Assembly (NCBI GenBank): GCA_945903655.1
Contig: CAMDOY010000202.1
Location: 1 to 6,814 of the forward strand
Length of the DNA: 6,814 nucleotides
Origin: Rhizobium sp. Q54
GTDB lineage: Bacteria > Pseudomonadota > Alphaproteobacteria > Rhizobiales > Beijerinckiaceae
Direction: 5' to 3'
Part shown: piece after piece, positions 1 to 5,423 of the stretch
How the letters are laid out: every line of letters starts with the position of its first letter
How positions within the stretch are numbered: position 1 is the first letter of the stretch
Made by a program: the position numbers and the translations under genes
The notes under the pieces: generated by a model
What the model was told of the DNA's origin: nothing
What the model saw: the letters and a program-made list of their open reading frames with translations, nothing else
Databases searched by the model: none

Positions 1-534
1 CGCCTGCATCAGAAACAGGGCGCGGGTGGGCATGAAGACATAGGGGTAAAGCACGAAGCTCAGCAGCAGGATGCAACCGCCCATGGACCGCACATCCGGG
101 AAAGGCAGGGCGCGCGGATCGGTCAGCCCGAAGAGAGCCCGCAAGGCGCCCTGAACGGGCCCGACAGGATGCAGCAGATCCAGATAGGCGTAGGCGACGA
201 TATAGGTGGGGACCGCAAGGGGCAGCAGCAGCGCCCATTCGAAGATGCGCCGTCCGGGGAATTCATAGGCGGTCATCAGCCAGGCGAGGCCCGTGCCCAT
301 GGCGATCACCAGACAACCCACGCCCGTCAGCAGGATCAGCGTATCGGCGATGGCGCCGGGCAACACATAGGCGAGGAGATGAGGCCAGGCGCCGCCGGAA
401 CCCTGCGACGCCATGGTCACAAGCCCCGCCACCGGCGCCACCAGCGCGCAGGCCACAAGGCAAGACGCGACCAGCATGCGCCGCTCGCGTCCCCCACCCA
501 TCCAGTTTCGCAGGCGCAACGCGCCCAGACCCAT
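1..534 (-). CDS. fbpB: Fe(3+) ABC transporter permease, FbpB-type, C-terminus beyond window edge
   Basis: This is the inner-membrane permease of a periplasmic ferric iron importer, which would carry Fe(3+) handed over by the binding protein encoded just upstream. The window holds the first 178 residues; the reading frame is open through position 1. Hydrophobic membrane segments are visible at about residues 20-41, 58-88, 99-120 and 151-166. Stretches typical of FbpB/SfuB-like permeases are YEFPGRR (90-96), the run ALLLPLAVPTYIVAYAY (101-117) and LYPYVFMPTRALFLMQ (162-177). Family members are usually 500-600 aa with two permease domains, so most of the protein is missing here. The ATG at 534 is chosen, but an in-frame TTG at 540 sits better behind the GGGGAGG ribosome site (about 8 nt away, against 14 for the ATG) and may be the true start. 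The gap to fbpA is 38 nt with no terminator, so the two are probably co-transcribed. The identification rests on sequence resemblance and on the neighbour. Confidence 0.88.
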   Translation of the reverse strand, partial: MGLGALRLRNWMGGGRERRMLVASCLVACALVAPVAGLVTMASQGSGGAWPHLLAYVLPGAIADTLILLTGVGCLVIAMGTGLAWLMTAYEFPGRRIFEWALLLPLAVPTYIVAYAYLDLLHPVGPVQGALRALFGLTDPRALPFPDVRSMGGCILLLSFVLYPYVFMPTRALFLMQA

Positions 535-572
535 TCCCAACCCTGAAACCTCCCCTGGGGCGATCCGCCCGA

Positions 573-1604
573 TCAGTTATCGAAGCCTACCTTATCCATC
601 AGTTGGCTGGCCGCTTTGCGATGCGTCACAATGTCCGCCAGCGGCATGGGATCGACCTTCAGGGTCCCGAGGGACTGGATGATCGGATCAATGGGCGCGC
701 CCGCCTTCACCGGATATTCGAAATCGTGGCTGGCGTAGAGCTTCTGCGCCTCGTCGGAGACCAGATATTCCAGCAGCTTGATGGCGTTCGCCTTGTTGGG
801 GGCGAATTTCGCCACCGAGGCGCCGGAGATGTTCACCTGCGTACCCACGCCTTCGAAGGTCGGCAGGATGACCTTGATCGCCTCGCCCCAGGTCTTCTGC
901 TCCGGACCGCCCTGCCCCGAGCGCATGACGCCGACATAGTAGGAATTGCCCACGCCGATCTCGCAGAGCCCGCCCAGGATATCGCGGGCCACCTCGCGGT
1001 CGCCGCCGCCGGGCTTGCGGGCGAGATTAGCCTTGACCCCGCGCAGCCAGACCTCCGCCTTCTCGACGCCGTGGTGGGCGATATAGGCCGCCGTCAGGGC
1101 GGTGTTGTAGGGATGCTGGCCCGAGCGGATGCAGATCTTGCCCTTCCAAAGGGGGTCCGCGAGGTTCTCGTAGTTGAGGGCGTCGACGGGCAGGTTCTTC
1201 GCCGCATAGACCACGCGGGCGCGGGTGGCGAGGGTGAACCAGGACCCATCGGCGCCGCGCAGATTGGCGGGCACCGCCGCCTCCAGCACCTCGGACTTGA
1301 TGGGTTGGGTGACGTTGCGATCCAGCAGGTCGATGAGATTGCCGATGTCGACGGTCATCAGCACATCGGCGGGGGAGCGCTGGCCCTCGGCGGCGACGCG
1401 CTCAGCCATGCCGTCCTTGAAAAAGATCGCGTTGACCTTGACGCCGCTGGCCTTGGTGAAGGCTTCCAGAAGGGGCTTGATGAGGCCGGGCTCGCGGGTG
1501 GTGTAGAGGCTGACCTGCTGCTCCTGCGCACTGGCGAGGGAGCCTGCGCCCAGCAAAAGGCCTGCCGCCACCAGTATGTCTGCGAGAATGATGCTCTTTT
1601 TCAT
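573..1604 (-). CDS. fbpA: Fe(3+) ABC transporter periplasmic iron-binding protein, FbpA-type
   Basis: This is the periplasmic ferric-iron-binding lobe protein that feeds the permease encoded downstream. It has 343 aa, normal for the family. A signal peptide is clear: MKK, a hydrophobic stretch to about residue 24, then an ASA|Q cleavage site after residue 26. The family's tyrosine iron ligands are all present: Y34 in the YTTREPG motif, Y166 in SGQHPYN, and the adjacent pair Y222-Y223 in GNSYYVG. After cleavage they become Y8, Y140, Y196 and Y197, a spacing that matches the tyrosine-only FbpA proteins such as that of Campylobacter. The LARKPGGGDR segment (194-203) before the YY pair is also typical. 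Two cysteines (C158, C214) lie in the mature protein and could pair. The start has a modest AGGG site 7 nt upstream. The 219-bp leader holds two Irr-box-like palindromes, so iron control is likely. The alternative names futA or afuA would describe the same role. Confidence 0.93.
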   Translation of the reverse strand: MKKSIILADILVAAGLLLGAGSLASAQEQQVSLYTTREPGLIKPLLEAFTKASGVKVNAIFFKDGMAERVAAEGQRSPADVLMTVDIGNLIDLLDRNVTQPIKSEVLEAAVPANLRGADGSWFTLATRARVVYAAKNLPVDALNYENLADPLWKGKICIRSGQHPYNTALTAAYIAHHGVEKAEVWLRGVKANLARKPGGGDREVARDILGGLCEIGVGNSYYVGVMRSGQGGPEQKTWGEAIKVILPTFEGVGTQVNISGASVAKFAPNKANAIKLLEYLVSDEAQKLYASHDFEYPVKAGAPIDPIIQSLGTLKVDPMPLADIVTHRKAASQLMDKVGFDN

Positions 1605-1684
1605 AAACCGGCCCTATGGGCAGTGTGTCCGCCAAGGCCGTTTAGACTCCACAACGGCGCTGGGGATCAAGCTACGCAAAGAAC

Positions 1685-1701
1685 ATTATAATTTCTCTAA
1701 T
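1685..1701 (-). promoter_or_regulatory. ICE/Irr-box-like palindrome, proximal to fbpA
   Basis: On the minus strand this reads ATTAGAGAAATTATAAT. Compared with the rhizobial iron control element as I remember it (TTTAGAA-N3-TTCTAAA), each half-site matches at 5 of 7 positions. It lies 81-97 bp upstream of the fbpA start. A perfect TATAAT (1685-1690, minus strand) sits inside it, so it may overlap the -10 element of the fbpA promoter, although no good -35 is visible at the usual distance. Binding by Irr is an inference. Confidence 0.5.
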
Positions 1702-1767
1702 TCGGGCATGATCGGGAAACGGAGGGGCTAAACCCTTGCGACGCATGCCATATCGTCTGCGCTGGCG

Positions 1768-1781
1768 TCGCCGCGCGGCGA
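1768..1781. repeat. Perfect 14-bp GC palindrome downstream of ATP12
   Basis: TCGCCGCGCGGCGA is its own reverse complement. It lies between the two ICE-like sites, 43 bp after the ATP12 stop. As RNA it could fold a 5-bp stem with a GCGC loop, but no T-run follows on the minus strand, so a role as ATP12 terminator is weakly supported. Such GC palindromes also arise by chance in DNA of this composition. Confidence 0.3.
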
Positions 1782-1795
1782 AGGGGGCGAAGAAC

Positions 1796-1812
1796 TTTAT
1801 AATGGCTCTAAA
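1796..1812 (-). promoter_or_regulatory. ICE/Irr-box-like palindrome, distal to fbpA
   Basis: On the minus strand this reads TTTAGAGCCATTATAAA. Each half-site differs from the remembered ICE half TTTAGAA at one of seven positions, and the 3-nt spacer is correct, which makes it the better of the two sites. It lies about 192-208 bp upstream of the fbpA start and 11 bp beyond the ATP12 stop codon. A site this far upstream would suit activation or cooperative binding with the proximal site better than simple promoter blocking. Confidence 0.55.
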
Positions 1813-1823
1813 TCCATCCCCGC

Positions 1824-2612
1824 TCACGCGCTGACGGCGTAAACCATGGCGGCGGCTTCCATGTCGATCCAGCGTTTGGCCCGGCGCACGGCGGCCTCGT
1901 CGTCCTCGCCCCAGTTGCGGATCTGGAAGTCCTCGTCCACATGGGCCGCCGACCAGGCCTCGGCGGGCGTCAACCGGCCATGGGCGGTCGCCAGCGCCAG
2001 CAGGGCCGAGCCGGTGATGGTGGTCATGACGCTGAGCGCCGCCAGCGCCAGCGGCGAGGCCACCTGCCCGACTTGCCGCGCGATGGCCGCGATGGCGGGC
2101 TCCGGCTGGGCGGCGAAGATGACGCCCTCAGCGCAAATGAAGCGCGCGCCCAGATCGTCCCGCGCCCAGGCGAGAATCGGATCCCAGGCCTGCGCCTGCG
2201 CCTCGACCAGCGAGACGGGCTCGCCCGCCCGGTAGCACAGGAGGTCCGAGCCCGCATATTTCACGATCTCGGCCCGCACCTCCTCCATCTCGCGCGCGAC
2301 GCCGTCCAGCGCCGAATTGACGATGCGGGTGAGGGGCATGGAGGCGGGGTCGATGAATTCGCCCTGGGCGTTCCACTCGCCAGCCAGCGCCTGCGCCAGT
2401 TCCCGCCCCGGCGTGCGGATGGGCAGGCGGCCCGGCGTATGGGCGTTCTTGCCATCGAGGACCAGGGTGAAGCCGCCCTCCCCCTGCTGCGCTGTGGCCT
2501 CCTTGTAGAAGCGGCGCGGCAGCACCTTCTGCAGATCGCGCCGCGCCATGGCGACGGGATCGATGGGCTCCCCATGCTGGGGCAGCAATTGATTGGCCAA
2601 ATCTTCTCTCAT
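1824..2612 (-). CDS. ATP12-family F1-ATPase assembly chaperone
   Basis: The protein (262 aa) belongs to the ATP12 family, which in mitochondria binds the F1 alpha subunit before alpha3beta3 assembly; the alphaproteobacterial homologues are presumed to do the same in the cytoplasm. The N-terminal part has RRFYKEA (33-39) and VLDGKNAHTPGR (51-62), then the EW.AQ...IDP..MPLTR core (79-96) and YAGSDLLCYRAGEP (119-132) with WDPILAWA (143-150). The C-terminal helical part carries HVDEDFQ (224-230) and the highly conserved WGEDDEA (234-240), whose acidic residue matters in yeast Atp12. There is no signal peptide. The ATG at 2612 is chosen because the frame above it only offers a TTG at 2666 and adds 18 unconserved residues; a GGAGGG lies 13 nt upstream, rather far. 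The gene stands alone on its strand here, with the substrate-binding gene diverging from it. Confidence 0.9.
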   Translation of the reverse strand: MREDLANQLLPQHGEPIDPVAMARRDLQKVLPRRFYKEATAQQGEGGFTLVLDGKNAHTPGRLPIRTPGRELAQALAGEWNAQGEFIDPASMPLTRIVNSALDGVAREMEEVRAEIVKYAGSDLLCYRAGEPVSLVEAQAQAWDPILAWARDDLGARFICAEGVIFAAQPEPAIAAIARQVGQVASPLALAALSVMTTITGSALLALATAHGRLTPAEAWSAAHVDEDFQIRNWGEDDEAAVRRAKRWIDMEAAAMVYAVSA

Positions 2613-2661
2613 GGAGATGATGTAGCCCTCCGCGCGCCCTTGCGCCAGTGGGCGGCCATCA

Positions 2662-2678
2662 CGCAATGCTGCATTGCG
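2662..2678. promoter_or_regulatory. 17-bp palindrome in the divergent promoter region
   Basis: CGCAATGCTGCATTGCG has two perfect 8-bp arms around one central T. It lies in the 128-bp non-coding stretch between the divergent ATP12 gene (start 2612) and the substrate-binding gene (start 2741). A weak promoter for the latter may overlap it, with TTGCGC at 2674-2679 as -35 and TATAGG at 2695-2700 as -10, spacer 15. A dimeric repressor of the transport gene could bind here. I cannot assign a regulator family. Confidence 0.45.
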
Positions 2679-2740
2679 CAGGCGACGACCCCGCTATAGG
2701 TTCCGCGCCCAACAGACCTGACAAGCCTTTGGAGACAACC

Positions 2741-3778
2741 ATGACCCTCGCCCTGTTCCGGCCCCTGCGCCTCGCGCTCGCTTGCCTCATCGCAACCGGC
2801 GGCGCCGCCTTCGCCCAGACCAAGGTGCGCGTGGGCAATGTCAACACGGTCAGCGACATCGGCATCTTCATCGCGGACAAGAAGGGCTATTTCAAAGCCG
2901 AGGGGCTCGATATCGAGTTCATCGCCTTCCACACCGCCGCGCGCATGATCGCGCCGCTGGGCTCCGGCCAGCTCGATGTGGGCGGCGGCACGGTCTCGGC
3001 GGGGCTCTACAACGCCTTCACCCGCAAGATCGACATCCGCATCGTCGCGGACAAGGGCTCGAGCAGGCCTGGCTACAACTTCTCCCAGATCATGGTGCGC
3101 AAGGATCTGGTGGAGAGCGGTCGCTACAAGAGCTTCAAGGACCTGAAGGGCATGAAGGTCGCGGTGGCGGCGGTGGGCACGGGCAACGCCGCGACCCTCA
3201 ACCAGGCCCTGAAAAAGGTCGGCCTGAGCTTCGCCGACGTCAACACCATCGACATGGGCTTTCCCGACCACCTCATCGCCTATCGCAACAAGGCCATCGA
3301 TGCGGGCGTGACCAATGAGCCCACCGCGACCCTTGCGGTGCGCGAAGGCGTGGCGGTGAAGGTGGATGGCAACGAAGAGCTCTTCGAGAACCACCAGACC
3401 GCTGTGCTGCTCTATGCCGACGATTTCGCCAAGACCAAGCCCGAGACGGCGACCAAATTCATGCGCGCCTATATCCGCGCCGTCCGCGACTATAACGACG
3501 CGCTGAAGGACGGCGCCATCGCGGGCAAGGGCGCGGACGAGGTCATCGCCACCCTCGTGCAATACACCAACGAGAAAGACCCGCAGCTGCATCGCACGAC
3601 GACGCCCGCCGCCTGCAATCCCGATGGCGCCGTGGACATCGCGAGCCTTGAAAGCGATCTCATTTTCTTCAAGGAAATGAAGCTGATCGAGGACGTCGGG
3701 ATCAAATCGACCGACGTGGTGGACAATAGCTTCGCGCAGAAAGTGGTGCAGGAGCTGGGCCCCTACAAGAAACCCTGA
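2741..3778 (+). CDS. ABC transporter substrate-binding protein, NMT1/nitrate-sulfonate type (orphan)
   Basis: This is a periplasmic solute-binding protein (345 aa) of the NMT1/SsuA/TauA-like superfamily, whose members bind nitrate, sulfonates, pyrimidines or small aromatic compounds. A signal peptide ends at about residue 25 (AFA|Q). The cysteine at 15 does not sit in a proper lipobox, so the protein is probably soluble. Typical features are the opening VRVGNVNTVSDIGIFIADKKGYF (28-51, start and end of the first strand-helix unit), SGQLDVGGGTVSAGLYNA (75-92), the DLKGMKVAVAA.GTGNA hinge region (134-150) and MGFPDHLIAYRNKAIDAGVTNEP (172-194), which in related proteins lines the ligand cleft. 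The start follows GGAG with a 6-nt gap. No permease or ATPase gene adjoins it, and both neighbours are on the other strand, so it must share a transporter encoded elsewhere or act otherwise. The ligand is unknown. Confidence 0.88.
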   Translation: MTLALFRPLRLALACLIATGGAAFAQTKVRVGNVNTVSDIGIFIADKKGYFKAEGLDIEFIAFHTAARMIAPLGSGQLDVGGGTVSAGLYNAFTRKIDIRIVADKGSSRPGYNFSQIMVRKDLVESGRYKSFKDLKGMKVAVAAVGTGNAATLNQALKKVGLSFADVNTIDMGFPDHLIAYRNKAIDAGVTNEPTATLAVREGVAVKVDGNEELFENHQTAVLLYADDFAKTKPETATKFMRAYIRAVRDYNDALKDGAIAGKGADEVIATLVQYTNEKDPQLHRTTTPAACNPDGAVDIASLESDLIFFKEMKLIEDVGIKSTDVVDNSFAQKVVQELGPYKKP

Positions 3779-3782
3779 GCAA

Positions 3783-3809
3783 GGGTGGATTCATAGCGAA
3801 TCCAAACCC
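3783..3809 (+). terminator. Stem-loop after the substrate-binding gene, possible terminator
   Basis: A 7-bp stem (TGGATTC at 3786-3792 with GAATCCA at 3798-3804) closes a 5-nt loop, ATAGC. GGG at 3783-3785 can add three pairs with CCC at 3807-3809 across a 2-nt bulge. It begins 5 nt after the stop codon, where a terminator is expected. No T-run follows, so it may instead protect the 3' end or need Rho. Confidence 0.4.
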
Positions 3810-3830
3810 GTCCAGACCTCAGTGCTGACC

Positions 3831-3872
3831 GCTTTTCTTGACGCGCCAGCAACACGCGTCATCAGAAAAAGC
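3831..3872. repeat. 42-nt inverted repeat between convergent genes
   Basis: TGACGCG (3839-3845) pairs with CGCGTCA (3855-3861) around a 9-nt loop. Outside it, GCTTTTCT (3831-3838) pairs with AGAAAAAGC (3864-3872), allowing a 2-nt and a 1-nt bulge. The right arm ends on the first base of the stop codon of the minus-strand gene. The AT-rich arms are T-then-A, the reverse of a standard bidirectional terminator, so the structure is clear but its role as a terminator is uncertain. Confidence 0.45.
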
Positions 3873-4426
3873 TAAACAGCCAGCCATTCCCAGAATGACA
3901 TGGGCATGGCGGCCTCGGCTTCGCCGATGTCCTGAATTTTCACCATATTGTCGCAACAGATTCGGGGCACTTCAATCTGCCCCTGCTCGTACGACCAGTT
4001 CACCAGGAGCACTCGATCCCGGTTCTCATCCAGCTCCCAGGCGACGACCCTCCCATGGGCGTAGAGCCGCGTGGTTTGGCTGATCGCCAGGTCGCGTTTC
4101 ATCACGATGAGGTCGCCGACCACGATGGACTGAAAGGTCTCCCATTGCTCTTCGCTGCTGAAGTGATCGAAGGTGCAGATGCCCTGCTGGATCCAACCTA
4201 CATCCTTCCTGTTGACCACGACGCCGCCGGGGCAAAAATCCACGAAGACGATGCGCTGGACATCGGGCGGCGCGGTGTAACGGGCGCGACCGGCGAGCCG
4301 ATTTTTCACGCTGGCGAGATCGACGATCTGCGCTTCGTTCACCTCGCGCGCAGTCCGCTCAGTCCATACGAAGCTGGGGCGGGTGGGCCGCTCTTTAATC
4401 ATGGTGAGGCGATCTGTCAGACTCAT
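3872..4426 (-). CDS. Unrecognised 184-aa cytoplasmic protein, possibly PUA/EVE-like fold
   Basis: I do not recognise this protein. It has 184 residues, no signal peptide and no membrane segment. The N-terminal 45 residues are charged. A beta-rich middle follows, with QRIVFVDFCPGGVVVNRKD (57-75), then GDLIVMKRD (104-112), and YAHGRVVAWELDENRDRVLLVNW (122-144) in two strands. The order 'GD-hydrophobic-K, then G-V-V, then V-W' recalls the small PUA/EVE/ASCH-type barrels that read modified nucleic acid and often accompany restriction genes, but that is a loose impression. The protein ends MPMSFWEWLAV. Cysteines at 65, 84, 157 and 158 do not form a clear metal motif. The ATG at 4426 is preferred over one at 4495: it has GGGG 7 nt upstream, and an extended -10 promoter overlaps the earlier ATG. 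The gene and its leader are poorer in GC than their surroundings, which fits acquisition by transfer. Confidence 0.65.
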   Translation of the reverse strand: MSLTDRLTMIKERPTRPSFVWTERTAREVNEAQIVDLASVKNRLAGRARYTAPPDVQRIVFVDFCPGGVVVNRKDVGWIQQGICTFDHFSSEEQWETFQSIVVGDLIVMKRDLAISQTTRLYAHGRVVAWELDENRDRVLLVNWSYEQGQIEVPRICCDNMVKIQDIGEAEAAMPMSFWEWLAV

Positions 4427-4477
4427 TTCATGACCCCAAAACGGAAAAACGCGATACGAACCAGAATCGCACATTTT

Positions 4478-4495
4478 ATGTAACCTAGGTATCAT
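4478..4495. promoter_or_regulatory. Imperfect palindrome centred on ACCTAGGT
   Basis: The 18-mer ATGTAACCTAGGTATCAT is symmetric at 14 of 18 bases, with a perfect 8-bp core. It lies 52-69 bp upstream of the chosen start of the 184-aa protein and just downstream of the predicted transcription start. That is a reasonable place for an operator. No regulator can be named. Confidence 0.3.
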
Positions 4496-4512
4496 AATTT
4501 GAGATTATAGCA
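4494..4512 (-). promoter_or_regulatory. Extended -10 promoter for the 184-aa protein gene
   Basis: On the minus strand TGCTATAAT occupies 4512-4504, a perfect -10 hexamer with the TG extension that can replace a -35 box; none is visible. Transcription would begin near 4497, giving a leader of about 70 nt to the ATG at 4426 and excluding the ATG at 4495. The -10 overlaps an ATAAT-TTGAG-ATTAT inverted repeat (4494-4508) that could be bound by a repressor. Confidence 0.5.
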
Positions 4513-4781
4513 ATATCCTCCCCAGATCCCGCACTCCGCAAATCCCTCGGGCGGCGCCGCGGAACGGCCAGCCTTCAGGCGGCTGGGCCAAGATTGAAAA
4601 GACCTAAATTTTACAAATAGATGTTTATGTTCTTCCGTGTCAGGTCCGACCCGTGCGTGAGCATGCATCCAGTTTGCGGGGCGCCAGGAGCGGCGTTATT
4701 GCATCGGAAAATCCCATATGATGCATTGCCTCTCTTCGGAAGCCATAGCGCAAGCGCCCCCTCTGCTGAGACGGGCGAAAT
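4513..4781. other. Gene-free gap with one hairpin
   Basis: No convincing gene lies here. Open frames of 61 codons (plus strand, from 4621) and 66 codons (minus strand, to 4640) have no ribosome site and no recognisable protein. The one clear structure is a hairpin at 4566-4589: GGCCAGCC pairs with GGCTGGGCC, with one bulged G, around a 7-nt loop; no T-run follows on either side. TGCATC at 4700-4705 faces GATGCA at 4720-4725, a weak inverted repeat. Base composition shifts from AT-rich (4590-4640) to GC-rich within the gap, which suggests a patchwork or decayed sequence. Confidence 0.5.
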
Positions 4782-5360
4782 CTACTCCGGGAATCGCGGC
4801 AAATAGGACTCGCCCTGGGGCGGGGCCACGCGGGCGACATTCATGGTCAGCGCCAGAAGCGAATAATAACCAATGATTCCCGCCAGATCGATCACGCCCT
4901 GTTCGCCGAACCGCGCCAGCGCCCGCCCATAGGTCGTGTCCGACACGCGCCGCGTGCGCTGCACTTCCGTCACGAAATCCCAGATGAGGCTGAGCTCCTC
5001 ATCAAGCCCCTGCGGCCTGCGCCCCTCCACGATGGCCGCCACGATGTCGTCGGTCAGGCCCGCCGCCAGAGCGTGCTTGCGATGGGCGCCGAATTCGAAA
5101 TCCTGGGTCCAGTCGCGCGCCACCAACAGGATCATGAACTCGCTGATCCGGCCCGACAATTTGCAGCGATAGCGCAGATACTCGCCCATGCGCTGGGCGT
5201 GGGTGAGCAACTCGGGACTGCGGATGAACACATGCCAGGGCCCGGAGAAACCGACCTTGCGGGTGGCGAAGAAATCCGCCGCCGCGTCCTTCTGGGCCTG
5301 ATCATAGGCGTCGGGGGAGATGGGCGGCAGGCGCGAGGGGGCGGAGATGTGGTTGGTCAT
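4782..5360 (-). CDS. Carboxymuconolactone decarboxylase-like (CMD/AhpD superfamily) protein
   Basis: This 192-aa protein has the all-helical CMD-like fold. The recognisable core runs from about residue 45 to 130: RSPELLTHAQRMGEYLRY (47-64), SGRISEFMILLVARDW (69-84) and the family signature FEFGAHRKHALAAGL (88-102), in which E89 and H93 correspond to the conserved E and H of the EW..H...A...G motif. The AhpD-type CxxC peroxidase pair is absent. The only cysteine is C66, so a thiol peroxidase role is unlikely. Whether it decarboxylates a lactone or does something else cannot be read from the sequence. The start is well supported by GGGAGGA 3-4 nt upstream of the ATG. It follows the RluC-type gene by 63 nt on the same strand and could be co-transcribed with it, unless the hairpin between them stops transcription. 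No aromatic catabolism gene is nearby. Confidence 0.82.
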   Translation of the reverse strand: MTNHISAPSRLPPISPDAYDQAQKDAAADFFATRKVGFSGPWHVFIRSPELLTHAQRMGEYLRYRCKLSGRISEFMILLVARDWTQDFEFGAHRKHALAAGLTDDIVAAIVEGRRPQGLDEELSLIWDFVTEVQRTRRVSDTTYGRALARFGEQGVIDLAGIIGYYSLLALTMNVARVAPPQGESYLPRFPE

Positions 5361-5391
5361 GATTCCTCCCGGATGTGGTCAGGGAGGAGTA

Positions 5392-5409
5392 GCGCGCGGA
5401 CCGGCGCGC
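5392..5409. terminator. GC hairpin between the RluC-type and CMD-like genes
   Basis: GCGCGC at 5392-5397 pairs with GCGCGC at 5404-5409 around a 6-nt loop. On the minus strand it begins 14 nt after the stop codon of the pseudouridine synthase. No T-run follows, so termination may be partial or absent. It also lies 32 bp upstream of the CMD-like start. Confidence 0.3.
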
Positions 5410-5423
5410 GTCCATCCGCCCCC

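Larger units (their letters stand above)
1679..1814. repeat. Diverged 25-nt direct repeat in the fbpA leader
   Basis: Positions 1679-1703 and 1790-1814 match at 21 of 25 bases. Both begin AAGAAC, share TTATAAT in the middle and CTCTAA near the end, and start exactly 111 bp apart. The conserved part is AT-rich inside GC-rich DNA and reaches about 6 bp beyond the ICE-like cores. Two copies in one leader suggest paired binding sites for one regulator rather than chance similarity. The second copy begins to the left of the ATP12 stop codon, in non-coding DNA. Confidence 0.7.

Noticed and set aside
603..1691. Long plus-strand open frame opposite fbpA
   Set aside because: It is antisense to a clear FbpA with signal peptide and iron ligands. 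The product is histidine/glycine/arginine-rich without a recognisable fold, typical of antisense frames in GC-rich DNA.
2613..2666. 18-codon N-terminal extension of ATP12 from TTG 2666
   Set aside because: The extension needs a rare start lying inside the 17-bp palindrome, has no ribosome site and adds nothing resembling ATP12 N-termini.
2609..3592. Minus-strand open frame of 327 codons opposite the substrate-binding gene
   Set aside because: It is antisense to a well-supported binding protein and rich in H, R, G and A without a family motif; it also overlaps the divergent promoter region.
4566..4589. Hairpin in the gap as an intrinsic terminator
   Set aside because: No T-run follows on either strand, and the nearest upstream gene end is too far away on the plus strand and absent on the minus strand.
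2667..4729. Near-identical 12-mers (11 of 12 bases) at 2667-2678 and 4718-4729 as possible direct repeats bounding an insertion
   Set aside because: A single 12-nt match with one mismatch is expected by chance in a window this size, and it does not coincide with the presumed break points near ATP12 and the RluC-type gene.
4621..4806. Small plus-strand open frame (61 codons) in the gap before the CMD-like gene
   Set aside because: No ribosome site precedes its ATG, the product has no recognisable feature, and it runs into the 3' end of the CMD-like gene in antisense.
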